Assembly (NCBI RefSeq): GCF_030818955.1 | Contig: NZ_JAUTBF010000001.1 | Coordinates: 2,294,001 to 2,358,000, forward strand | Direction: 5' to 3' | Length of the DNA stretch: 64,000 nucleotides | From: Microbacterium trichothecenolyticum | Lineage (GTDB): Bacteria > Actinomycetota > Actinomycetes > Actinomycetales > Microbacteriaceae | In this document: positions 1-7,746 of the stretch, piece after piece | Layout of the letters: every line of letters begins with the position of its first letter | Numbering within the stretch: the first letter of the stretch is position 1 | Notes under the pieces: model-generated | Seen by the model: only the letters and a program-made list of their open reading frames with translations | Database searches by the model: none | Told to the model about the DNA's origin: nothing | Program-made: the position numbers and the translations under genes

Positions 1-855
1 CTGCTCTTCGACGCCCCCTCCTGCGACACCGCCGACGGCGACCGCTGGGGCGGCGGCTTCGTGCAGATCAACGAGATCTACTCGTACGGCGGTCTGTCGT
101 GCGTCATGACGGCGATCTCCGACATGAGCGGGCAACCGGTGCAGTTCGGGGCGATGGTGACCTTCGGCGGCGTCATCGAGATCACCAACGCCATCGGCGG
201 TGTCGAGGTCTGCCTGGCCAGCGCCATGCGCGACGAGAACACGGCGATCGACTGGCCCGCCGGCCCGCGCACGATCCAGGGCTACGAGGCGCTGCAGTTC
301 CTGCGCACCCGCTATGGAGTGGGCGGCAGCGACCTCGCGCGCATCAGCAACCAGCAGCAGTACATGTCACGCCTGGCCCGCAAACTCGTCAGCGAGGAGG
401 TGCTGTCGAACCCGGCGACGGTGTTCCGCCTCGCCTCCACGGGCCTGCGCAACGTCACCCCGACGCAGAGCCTCACCAATCCGCTGACGCTCGTGCAGAT
501 CGCCACGGCCGTGAAGGACGTGCCGTTCGAGGACATCGTCTTCGTGCAGTACCCGACCGTCACGGCCCGCAGCGATGCGAACCGGGTGGAGCCCAATTAC
601 GCGGCCGCCCAGGTGCTGTGGGACGCGCTCCTGGCGAACCAGGGGGTCGAGGTGACCGGAGAGGCCGGCGCGAACGGCGGAGTCGTGATCGCCGAGCCGG
701 CCCCGAGCGAGCCGACCCCGAGCGACACCCCGACCGAGGACGAGAGCGTCGAACCCGGCACCGTCGACCCGGTCACCGGGGCTGTGGCCCTGCCCGAGTC
801 GATCACCGGCTCCAGCGCCGCCCAGCAGACCTGCAGCGCCGGCGTGGTCAACTGA
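1..855 (+). CDS. LytR-CpsA-Psr (LCP) family glycopolymer transferase, C-terminal part
   Basis: The frame is open from the first base, so the gene is cut at its 5' end and only the last 284 residues are present. LCP enzymes move teichoic-acid-like or arabinogalactan polymers from lipid carriers to peptidoglycan outside the membrane. Visible family features are GGVIEITNAIGGVEVCL, the stretch GYEALQFLRTRYGVGGSDLARISNQQ with the Arg residues that bind pyrophosphate lipid, and a long C-terminal tail rich in Glu, Pro, Ser and Thr (about residues 225-265). The N-terminal membrane anchor is outside the window. The gene faces the VanY-type gene and shares a hairpin with it. The family is clear; the polymer is not known. 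Confidence 0.9.
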   Translation: MLFDAPSCDTADGDRWGGGFVQINEIYSYGGLSCVMTAISDMSGQPVQFGAMVTFGGVIEITNAIGGVEVCLASAMRDENTAIDWPAGPRTIQGYEALQFLRTRYGVGGSDLARISNQQQYMSRLARKLVSEEVLSNPATVFRLASTGLRNVTPTQSLTNPLTLVQIATAVKDVPFEDIVFVQYPTVTARSDANRVEPNYAAAQVLWDALLANQGVEVTGEAGANGGVVIAEPAPSEPTPSDTPTEDESVEPGTVDPVTGAVALPESITGSSAAQQTCSAGVVN

Positions 856-870
856 CACCACGGGGCGATA

Positions 871-896
871 CGGGATGCCGGGGTCCCGGCATCCCG
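871..896. terminator. bidirectional hairpin between LCP and VanY genes
   Basis: Two perfectly complementary 12-nt arms, CGGGATGCCGGG and CCCGGCATCCCG, lie between the two convergent stop codons. No T run follows, as is usual in actinobacterial terminators. Confidence 0.75.
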
Positions 897-897
897 C

Positions 898-2031
898 TCA
901 GTACGTGGGCGCCGCGGGAAGACCGAAGAACTCCTCGAGCGTGGTGTATGCGCCCTCGTGGTACGCGCGGGCCAGCTCGGGACCGATGTAGCGCAGGTGC
1001 CAGGCTTCGGGCTCGTACCCGCTGACCGACTCGCGCCCCTCGACGTACCGGGTGATGAACCCGTACTCCCAGGCGTGATCGCGCACCCAGGCTCCCTGCG
1101 AAGACGCCGCGACGTCGTCGAGCGTCGCGCACGAGCCGTCGCACGGCACGATGTCGACCGCGAGGCCCGACTGGTGCTCGCTGTATCCGGCGCGGGCGCT
1201 CTCTCGATCGGCCGCCTCGACTCCGCCCACGGCTACCCGCCCGGCGTACGTCGACTGCTGGGTCGTATACGAGCGGAAGGCGCTGAGGTAACCGATCTCC
1301 CCCGCGCCCGCATCGGAGGCGGCTCGCACCATGGCGCTCAAGGCCGTCGCCGCGGGGGCCCGCACCGCGGACTGTTCGAGAGCGCGCACGCCGTCGGGCA
1401 TCACGAGATCGTCAGGACGGTAGTCGACCGGGTCGTAGGGGCGCTGCTTGTTCACCACGACCCACTCGCGGTGGGGGTCCGACAGCGAGACGCACGGGGC
1501 GACACCGGATGCCACCGCTGCGCGGAAAGCGTTCCCGCCGCCCGCGGCGGAGATGGCCGCGGCGTCGTCGCCCGAGGCCAGCGCCGAGGTGAAGGCGGGG
1601 TCGTCGCAGGGCGTCGCGCTCGCCGCGACGGCGGCCTGCTGCGGAACCGGCAGGCCCTCGTCAGGCACCGCGGGCGGCCCTGACACCGGGGCCACCACGG
1701 AGTTGTCGGCGACGGTCGCGGAGGCGGCGGTGTCGTGGCGCGCACCGGAGGACGCCGTTGCGATCGCGCTCGCGCACACCACCGCGACGAGGGCGACACC
1801 GGCGAGGGCCGCGAGGCGCCGGCGGCGCGTCACCGGCGCGAGTCCGCTCATCGAGAGCGCTGTGGCGAGCCGGGACGAGCGCCCCGGAGACGACGACGGG
1901 GTGGCCGCGGTCTCTCGCAGGGTACGGCGCGTCGGCGAAGGCGCCGGGATCTGCGCGAGGGCCGCCGTCGCGAGTCGCTCGGCCTCCGCGCGCGCGGCGC
2001 GGCGGGGCGAGGGCTCAGCATCGTGGGACAT
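898..2031 (-). CDS. membrane-anchored D-alanyl-D-alanine carboxypeptidase, VanY/M15B family
   Basis: The 377-residue protein trims the terminal D-Ala from peptidoglycan stem peptides on the outer face of the membrane. A basic cytoplasmic segment of about 70 residues precedes one membrane helix (about 73-94). The peptidase domain shows VNKQRPYDP, SAFRSY (about 250-255), SEHQSGLAVDI (about 284-294; His and Asp zinc ligands) and EPEAWHLRYIG (about 340-350; catalytic Glu/His region), so all zinc ligands are kept. The ATG at 2031 was chosen because GGGACG lies a few bases upstream; an ATG at 2043 is also possible. It converges on an LCP cell-wall gene, which fits an envelope role. Confidence 0.9.
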   Translation of the reverse strand: MSHDAEPSPRRAARAEAERLATAALAQIPAPSPTRRTLRETAATPSSSPGRSSRLATALSMSGLAPVTRRRRLAALAGVALVAVVCASAIATASSGARHDTAASATVADNSVVAPVSGPPAVPDEGLPVPQQAAVAASATPCDDPAFTSALASGDDAAAISAAGGGNAFRAAVASGVAPCVSLSDPHREWVVVNKQRPYDPVDYRPDDLVMPDGVRALEQSAVRAPAATALSAMVRAASDAGAGEIGYLSAFRSYTTQQSTYAGRVAVGGVEAADRESARAGYSEHQSGLAVDIVPCDGSCATLDDVAASSQGAWVRDHAWEYGFITRYVEGRESVSGYEPEAWHLRYIGPELARAYHEGAYTTLEEFFGLPAAPTY

Positions 2032-2254
2032 GGGTCGTCCCATTGTGTCGCGACACTCCGCATCGGTCGAGCCCGGCCCCGGCGCGGCTGCTTCGCTGGC
2101 CTCCGCCGCACGTGTCACGACCTGACGCTGCGGCCGAGTTCACCGGCCGCGGCGAGAGCGGACCTGACGCTCGACCTCTCGGCGACGAGCAGCGGCAGCA
2201 CCCGAGAAGATCGTCGGTGTAGACGACGAAAAACGCATGCCCGTTGTCATTTCC

Positions 2255-2270
2255 TCGAACATGTGTTCGA
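2255..2270. promoter_or_regulatory. LexA (SOS) box, perfect palindrome
   Basis: TCGAACATGTGTTCGA matches the actinobacterial LexA consensus TCGAAC-N4-GTTCGA at every fixed position. It ends 8 nt before the ATG of the radical SAM gene. A possible -35 (TTGTCA, 2244-2249) and a weak -10 (TCGACT, 2267-2272) flank it with a 17-bp spacer, so bound LexA would block this promoter. The weak -10 also ends 6 nt before the ATG, which suggests a leaderless mRNA. Confidence 0.9.
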
Positions 2271-2278
2271 CTGTTCAC

Positions 2279-3382
2279 ATGAGATGGCAGGGTCAGCAGC
2301 TGGGCGTCGACGACTCCGGTGCGCTCCCGGGCATGGAACGCATAGACGGTCTGGTGCGGTCGGTGACCACACCGGAGTTCGCCGGCATGACGTTCCACGA
2401 GGTGCAGTGCAAGAGTGCCCTCAATCGCGTGCCCGGCGCCTCGGCCATGCCCTTCGACTGGACGGTGAATCCGTATCGCGGCTGCACACACCAGTGCGTG
2501 TACTGCTTCGCCCGTAAGACGCACGAGTACCTCGACCTCGACTACGGCTCCGACTTCGATTCGCAGATCGTGGTCAAGGTGAACGTCGCCGACGTGCTGC
2601 GCACCGAGTTACGGCGCGGCTCATGGACGCGGGAGCCCGTGATGCTCGGCACGAACACCGACCCGTACCAGCGCGCCGAAGGACGCTACCGGCTCATGCC
2701 CGACATCGTCGGCGCGCTGACCGAGACCGGCACACCGTTCTCGATCCTCACCAAGGGCACGCTCCTGCGGCGCGACCTCCCCCTGCTCACCGACGCGGCG
2801 CAGCAGGTGAAGGTGTCGTTGGCGATGTCGATCGCCGTCTTCGACGATGCCCTTCAGCACTCGATCGAACCCGGCACACCCGGCGCCGACGCACGACTGG
2901 CGACCGTGCGCGCCGCGACAGCGGCGGGCTTCCGCGTCACCGTCTTCCTCATGCCGATCCTGCCGCACCTGACTGACTCGATCGCCGCCCTCGACGACGC
3001 CCTCGCCCGCATTCGCGCCGCGGGCGCTGCCCGCGTGGTCTACGGCGCGCTGCACCTGCGCCCCGGCGCGAAGCAGTGGTTCTGGCAGTGGCTGGAGCGC
3101 GAGCATCCGCATCTCGTGTCGTCGTATCGCGGGCTGTACCCGGGGGTCTCGGTCTCGGCACCGAAGGCGTACCGCACGTGGCTCGCAAAGCGCATGCGAC
3201 CGCTGCTGCGGATGCACCGCCTCGACGGGTGGGACGAAGACGACCACCCCCGCGGGCGCCCGCAGCCCGGGCTCGCCGCCCGCACCTCGCCACCGAGCAG
3301 CCTCGGCCCCGTGCGCGGCACCGGGGCCTCGGCATCCGCCCGCCCGCGCGTGGCGCCGGCGAGCGAGCCGACGCTGTTCTGA
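2279..3382 (+). CDS. Rv2578c-family radical SAM protein (spore photoproduct lyase-like)
   Basis: The 367-residue protein carries the radical SAM motif CTHQCVYC inside NPYRGCTHQCVYCFARKTHE (about residues 60-80), where three Cys bind the [4Fe-4S] cluster. The opening MRWQGQQLG and the following LVRSVTTPEF / FHEVQCKSALNRVPG match the Rv2578c family of actinobacteria, whose substrate is unknown but which resembles DNA-photoproduct lyases. The start was chosen by this N-terminus; no ribosome-binding site is visible. A perfect LexA box directly upstream points to induction by DNA damage. The C-terminal 60 residues are low-complexity. An upstream ATG at 2237 would place the LexA box inside the gene and is less likely. 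Confidence 0.88.
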   Translation: MRWQGQQLGVDDSGALPGMERIDGLVRSVTTPEFAGMTFHEVQCKSALNRVPGASAMPFDWTVNPYRGCTHQCVYCFARKTHEYLDLDYGSDFDSQIVVKVNVADVLRTELRRGSWTREPVMLGTNTDPYQRAEGRYRLMPDIVGALTETGTPFSILTKGTLLRRDLPLLTDAAQQVKVSLAMSIAVFDDALQHSIEPGTPGADARLATVRAATAAGFRVTVFLMPILPHLTDSIAALDDALARIRAAGAARVVYGALHLRPGAKQWFWQWLEREHPHLVSSYRGLYPGVSVSAPKAYRTWLAKRMRPLLRMHRLDGWDEDDHPRGRPQPGLAARTSPPSSLGPVRGTGASASARPRVAPASEPTLF

Positions 3383-3388
3383 ACGCAC

Positions 3389-3420
3389 GGAACCCCCGCC
3401 GCATCAGCGACGGGGGTTCC
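3389..3420. terminator. bidirectional terminator hairpin
   Basis: GGAACCCCCG (3389-3398) pairs perfectly with CGGGGGTTCC (3411-3420) around a 12-nt loop, between the convergent radical SAM and helicase genes. Confidence 0.88.
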
Positions 3421-3431
3421 GAGTCGGCCTC

Positions 3432-5642
3432 TTACGAGGTGACGTCGGCGAGCTGACGACCCGACAGCTCTTCGATCAGGTCGTCACCGAGCTGCGCGGG
3501 CTCGAACGGCGCCTCGATCTCGGCACGATCGAGCAGCTCGGTCATGCGGCGCTGACGCTGACGCGTGATGAGCGTCACCACCGTGCCGCTGCGGCCCGCG
3601 CGACCGGTGCGGCCGGAGCGGTGCAGGTACGTCTTGTACTCATCGGGGGCGTCGGCCTGGATGACCAGGTCGATGTCGTCGACGTGGATGCCGCGAGCGG
3701 CGACGTCGGTGGCGACGAGCACGTTGACGCGGCCCGAGGTGAGCTTCTCGAGGTTGCGTGTGCGCTTCTGCTGGTTGAGGTCACCGTGCAGCGCGACGGC
3801 TGCGATACCGGCGTCGTCGAACTGCTCGGCGAGCATCTCGGCGTACGCGCGCGTGCGGGCGAAGACGAGGGTCTTACCGGGGCGGTCGACGAGCGAGCCG
3901 AGGATCTCGGCCTTGTCGCGGTGGTCGATCACGAGCACACGGTGGTCGATGGTCCCGGAGTCCTGATCTTCACCGGCCACCTCGTAGACGGCGGGCTCGA
4001 CGAGGAACTCGTCGACGAGCGCCGCGACCTCCCGGTCGAGGGTCGCCGAGAACAGCAGCTTCTGGCTGCCGTCGGCGGTCGCGCGCAGGATGCGCTGCAC
4101 GGGCTCGAGGAAGCCGAGCTCGCACATGTGGTCGGCCTCGTCGAGCACGGCCACCTGCACCTCGGACAGGTCGAGCTTGCCCTGGTTCAGCAGGTCTTCG
4201 ATGCGGCCGGGCGTGCCGATGACGATGTCGACGCCCTTCTTCAGCGCACCGACCTGACGCGCCTGGGGCACGCCACCGTAGATCTGCGTGGTGAACAGTC
4301 CGACGCTGCGCGCGATCACCTGGACGGTGCGGTCGATCTGCAGCGCCAGCTCGCGGGTGGGGGCGAGGATCAGCGCCTTGGGGGCGCGGCCGAACTCCCG
4401 GCGCTTACCGGCCTGCGCGCGCAGGATGCTCTCGACGAGCGGGGCGCCGAAGGCGATGGTCTTGCCCGAGCCGGTACGCCCGCGAGCGAGCACGTCACGG
4501 CCGTCGAGGATGGGCTTCACCGTCGCGGCCTGGATCGGGAAGGGGCTCGCCGCACCGAGACCGGCGAGGGCGCGCACGATGTTGTCGCCCAGGCCCAGTT
4601 CGGCGAAGCCGGCACCGGTCGCGGTCGCGGCGTCGACGGCCTCTGCCTGCAGGCGCTCGTGCACGACGTCGACGCGCTGCTCGTGCTCGGCCGAACGCTT
4701 CGGGGTGGCGGTCCAATCGCTGCGGCTCGGGCCGTCGGTGCGGCGCGGGCGGTCGTCGAAGGAACGGGCGGGGCGCTCGGGGCGGTCGAACGAACGGGCG
4801 GGGCGATCCTCGAACGAGCGGGCCGGGCGGTCGCCGGCGTCGCGACGAGGACGCTCGTCACGGTCGAACGAACGCGCCGGGCGGTCGCTGCGATCGAACG
4901 AGCGAGCCGGACGGTCGTCACGGGCCGGACGGTCGTCGAACGAGCGGCGAGGGCGCTCGTCACGCGCGGGACGCTCGTCCCGACGGTCGAACGACCGAGC
5001 CGGACGCTCACCGGCGTCGCGACGCGGACGCTCGTCGCGATCGAACGAACGCGTCGGACGGTCGTCGCGAGCAGGACGCTCGTCCCGACGGTCGAACGAC
5101 CGAGCCGGACGCTCACCGGCGTCGCGACGCGGACGCTCGTCGCGGAACGAAGGGCGGGCGTCGCCGAACGAACGGCGGTTGTCGCGGTCCACGCGCTCCC
5201 CGCGGGGGGCACGGTCGTCGCGCGCGGGTCGGTCGTTCCGGTCGAACGATCGCGCGGGGCGGTCGCTGCGGTCGAAGGAACGCACCGGACGGTCGTCGAA
5301 GGAACGGCGGGGGCGCTCGTCGAACGAGCGGGCGCCGCGGTCGTCACGGCGGCCGGCCGTGGCATCCCGATCCGAGCGACCGAAACGATCGTCACGGGCC
5401 GAGGTGCGGATACTGCGGGCCTCGTCGCGGCCCGCGCGGTCCGACGCGCTCCAGCGGCGCTTGTCGGGGGCGGCCTCCGCCTCGGGACGGTACCCGCGGT
5501 GGTTGGGGCTCTTGCTGCCGGGCTTGGCCGGGGCTTCGCCGCCGGGGCGGCGCTTGCGGTCCTGGAACGAGGTCTTCGCGCCGTAGCGCGGCTCGAAGTT
5601 CTTGGCGGCGCGGCCGCCGGCGGGCTTCTTGTTCTTGGGCAT
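3432..5642 (-). CDS. DEAD-box ATP-dependent RNA helicase with long Arg/Asp repeat region
   Basis: The 736-residue protein unwinds RNA, probably in cold adaptation or ribosome assembly. The helicase core starts near residue 345 and has all motifs: Q-motif region, GRTGSGKT (Walker A), PTRELALQ, TPGR, DEAD, SAT, VLVATDVAARGIHV and HRSGRTGRAG. Unusually, the N-terminal third (about residues 103-302) is a charged repeat built on RPARSFDR, DDRPARSFD and RDERPRRDAGE, probably disordered and RNA-binding. Most family members carry such tails at the C-terminus. ATG 5642 (MPKNKKPAGG) is preceded by AGAAGGA. Repeats make other frames artificially open here. Confidence 0.93.
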   Translation of the reverse strand: MPKNKKPAGGRAAKNFEPRYGAKTSFQDRKRRPGGEAPAKPGSKSPNHRGYRPEAEAAPDKRRWSASDRAGRDEARSIRTSARDDRFGRSDRDATAGRRDDRGARSFDERPRRSFDDRPVRSFDRSDRPARSFDRNDRPARDDRAPRGERVDRDNRRSFGDARPSFRDERPRRDAGERPARSFDRRDERPARDDRPTRSFDRDERPRRDAGERPARSFDRRDERPARDERPRRSFDDRPARDDRPARSFDRSDRPARSFDRDERPRRDAGDRPARSFEDRPARSFDRPERPARSFDDRPRRTDGPSRSDWTATPKRSAEHEQRVDVVHERLQAEAVDAATATGAGFAELGLGDNIVRALAGLGAASPFPIQAATVKPILDGRDVLARGRTGSGKTIAFGAPLVESILRAQAGKRREFGRAPKALILAPTRELALQIDRTVQVIARSVGLFTTQIYGGVPQARQVGALKKGVDIVIGTPGRIEDLLNQGKLDLSEVQVAVLDEADHMCELGFLEPVQRILRATADGSQKLLFSATLDREVAALVDEFLVEPAVYEVAGEDQDSGTIDHRVLVIDHRDKAEILGSLVDRPGKTLVFARTRAYAEMLAEQFDDAGIAAVALHGDLNQQKRTRNLEKLTSGRVNVLVATDVAARGIHVDDIDLVIQADAPDEYKTYLHRSGRTGRAGRSGTVVTLITRQRQRRMTELLDRAEIEAPFEPAQLGDDLIEELSGRQLADVTS
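4737..5336 (-). repeat. degenerate coding repeats (RPARSFDR units) inside the helicase gene
   Basis: About 600 bp encode many copies of an 8-20 residue unit, RPARSFDR / RDERPARDDRP / RDERPRRDAGER, with almost identical DNA in some units (compare 4981-5033 with 5071-5133). This makes the region a likely hot spot for length change and assembly collapse. Confidence 0.85.
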
Positions 5643-5983
5643 GACGATGTCCTTCTGGGTTCTGTTTCGCGCGAGACAGCAGCACCGCACAGCGGTGCGA
5701 AACCCGGACTATCGTCGGCCGGGGGCCATTCACTGATGATGGTCGAGGCCGCGATCGCGTCCTGTCCATCGGCCCCTTGGACTCACAAACCCATCCGCGC
5801 ATCACACGCGGTGTCCAGAGCCGACCGCCCCACGCTACAGGTGGCGCCTGGGAATGGCATCCATATCGCGCACTGTTCCCCTCGAGAACAGGTGATCGGC
5901 CGAGAACAGGCCCGTATCGGCGTGGGGCAGGCCTGTCCTCACCGAATCCCCTGTCCTCGCCGAACACCCACCAAGATGGACGC
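5643..5983. other. 341-bp divergent intergenic region with helicase 5' UTR
   Basis: No gene is supported. On the minus strand a -10-like GATAGT (5713-5708) would place the helicase transcript start near 5701. The leader then contains the hairpin GCACCGC-TGT-GCGGTGC (5698-5682, read on the minus strand) before the ribosome-binding site. Nearer the plus-strand gene, CTGTTC (5873-5878) and GAACAG (5886-5891) form a short inverted repeat, with another GAGAACAGG at 5912-5920. Their role is unknown. Confidence 0.45.
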
Positions 5984-6607
5984 ATGGCAGACACCGACGC
6001 CCACCCCATCACGGTGGCGATCGAGCGGCGCATCGACCCGACGCGCACCGCCGAAGCGACCTCCTGGATGCAGGCCGGCACCGACCTCGCGACCGCCTTC
6101 CCGGGCTTTCTCGGCTCGGGGTGGGTGCGTGCGGGCGAAGACAGCGACCTCTGGTACATGCTGTACCGCTTCCGCGACATCGCCACGCTCGAGGGGTGGG
6201 AGACCTCGTCGCAGCGACAGTGGTGGCTCGACTCGGGCCGCCCCTTCGCGCGCGAGGAGCGCGTCGAGCGCCGAACGGGCATCGAAGGCTGGTTCGACGC
6301 CTCGTTCGGCTCGGTCCTGGAGCCCACGGATGCCGAGACCTCACCCGTGCAGCACCCGGTCCCGCCCGCGCCACCCCGGTGGAAGCAGGCGGTCACCATC
6401 TGGGTCGGCTTCTTCCCCACGAACCTTCTGGCGTCGTGGCTGCTGGGCTTCGTCCCCGGCTTCGCCGAGATCCCGCTCGTGCTCCGGGTGCTGGCCACCA
6501 CACTCCTGCTCACCCCCGTCATGACCTACGCGGTGCTCCCGTGGGTCACCCGCCTGCTGCGCCCGTGGCTGCAGCGTCCGCCCCGCACTCGAAAGGCCTC
6601 GTCATGA
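5984..6607 (+). CDS. antibiotic biosynthesis monooxygenase-like domain protein with C-terminal membrane helices
   Basis: The 207-residue protein has an N-terminal half (about 8-100) that looks like the small dimeric alpha/beta-barrel ABM fold: ITVAIERRIDP, FPGFLGSGWVRAGEDSDLWYMLYRF and LEGWETSSQRQWWLDSG. The second half has two membrane segments (about 130-155 and 160-185). This pairing is common in uncharacterised bacterial proteins and no enzyme activity can be assigned. ATG 5984 gives the ABM start; GATGGAC upstream is a weak ribosome-binding site. Its TGA overlaps the ATG of the aldose epimerase gene (ATGA), so the two are translated together. Confidence 0.75.
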   Translation: MADTDAHPITVAIERRIDPTRTAEATSWMQAGTDLATAFPGFLGSGWVRAGEDSDLWYMLYRFRDIATLEGWETSSQRQWWLDSGRPFAREERVERRTGIEGWFDASFGSVLEPTDAETSPVQHPVPPAPPRWKQAVTIWVGFFPTNLLASWLLGFVPGFAEIPLVLRVLATTLLLTPVMTYAVLPWVTRLLRPWLQRPPRTRKASS

Positions 6608-7554
6608 CCGCCGACCCCACCGGCCAGCGCTTCCACCTGCGCGGCCCGCGCTCCTCCGCCGAGATCGCCCAGGTCGGTGCGGCGCTGCGCGCACTGACCG
6701 TCGACGGCGTCGACCTCGTACCGCGCTACCCCGACGACGTGCCCACCCCCGCGGCATCCGGGGTCGTCCTGGTCCCCTGGCCGAACCGCATCCGCGACGG
6801 CAAGTACACCTTCGACGGGGTTGACCAGCAGCTCGCCATCAGCGAGCCGAAGTTCGGCAACGCCAGCCACGGCCTCCTGCGCTTCGGCACGTACCAGCCC
6901 CTCGAGCACACCGACGAGCGGCTCGTTCTGGGCGCCGATGTCGTGCCGCAGACGGGTTACCCGTTCCACCTGCGCACCCGCGTGACCTTCGCGCTGCAGC
7001 CCGACGGCCTGCGCGTGACCCACGTCATCGAGAACGTCGGGGCAGCGACCGCGCCCGTCGCTCTCGGCGTGCACCCCTACCTTCAGATCGGCGGGGTCGC
7101 GACCGCAGACCTCGTGGTGCACGCGACCGGCACGACAACCCTCGTGCTCGACGACCGCAACATTCCCATCGACGAGGTGCCCGTCGACGACCGCACCGAC
7201 CTCCGGGCCGGCCGCCGCCTGGGCGACGCTTCGCTCGACAACGGCTACCGGGGGCTCGCGAGGGATGCCGACGGCCGCGCCGCGCACACCCTCACCGCAC
7301 CCGACGGTCGCCGCGTGCAGCTGTGGCAGGACGAGGGGTTCCGCTGGGTTCAGGTCTTCACGACGGATCGCTACCCCGGTCACGACCTCGCCGTCGCGAT
7401 CGAGCCGATGACAGCGCCGGCGAACGCATTCGCCACCGGCGCGGATCTCGACATTTCTCGAATCCGGTCAGGAAATGACGCGGGAGTGGGGGATCCGCTT
7501 TACATCGAAATGACCACTTGTCCCCCATTTGGGGGACACGGATTCCCCGGATGA
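6604..7554 (+). CDS. aldose 1-epimerase family protein, frameshifted near the C-terminus
   Basis: The protein belongs to the galactose-mutarotase fold that interconverts alpha and beta anomers of sugars. Conserved parts are VLVPWPNRIRDG, ASHGLLR, LGVHPYL and AVAIEPMTAPANAFATG. After GADLDI the frame runs into a family-unlike tail to 7554. Removing one T from the TTT at 7454-7456 restores LESGQEMTREWGIRFTSK and a TGA at 7511-7513, which matches the usual family ending, and gives 302 residues. The last ~19 residues are therefore broken by a +1 insertion, either real or a sequence error. It overlaps the upstream ABM-like gene by 4 nt. Confidence 0.85.
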   Translation: MTADPTGQRFHLRGPRSSAEIAQVGAALRALTVDGVDLVPRYPDDVPTPAASGVVLVPWPNRIRDGKYTFDGVDQQLAISEPKFGNASHGLLRFGTYQPLEHTDERLVLGADVVPQTGYPFHLRTRVTFALQPDGLRVTHVIENVGAATAPVALGVHPYLQIGGVATADLVVHATGTTTLVLDDRNIPIDEVPVDDRTDLRAGRRLGDASLDNGYRGLARDADGRAAHTLTAPDGRRVQLWQDEGFRWVQVFTTDRYPGHDLAVAIEPMTAPANAFATGADLDISRIRSGNDAGVGDPLYIEMTTCPPFGGHGFPG

Positions 7555-7618
7555 CCGGGGAAATCCTCAGGCAAGGCCTTTCCCGTGAAGTCGGCGCGAA
7601 CGTTACCATTTGGGGGAC
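7521..7618. repeat. repeated CCATTTGGGGGAC motif upstream of the DUF998 gene
   Basis: CCATTTGGGGGAC occurs at 7525-7537 and again at 7606-7618, 81 bp apart. The first copy is part of an inverted repeat, TCCCCC-ATTT-GGGGGA (7521-7536). The spacing is near eight helical turns, so both could lie on one face of the DNA and act as binding sites. The regulator is unknown. Confidence 0.5.
7540..7566 (+). terminator. hairpin after the aldose epimerase gene
   Basis: GGATTCCCCGG (7540-7550) pairs with CCGGGGAAATCC (7555-7566) with one bulged A and a 4-nt loop. It lies 26 nt after the restored stop at 7513, which supports that stop as the true end of the gene. Confidence 0.6.
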
Positions 7619-7746
7619 GGTTTCCGTCGAGGCCGGGGGCGGCCGAGGACCAGGTTCCCTCAGCTGATGCCCGAATGAGCCGACGGGGGCCGAGGGTCCC
7701 GCGCTGTGGGGGGATGCTCGTTCCGTCCTGAGGAAAGACCCCCGCA

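Noticed and set aside
3621..6524. 967-codon plus-strand open frame across the helicase region
   Set aside because: It is antisense to the helicase gene; GC-rich repeats remove stops. No family motif, and the helicase has all its motifs.
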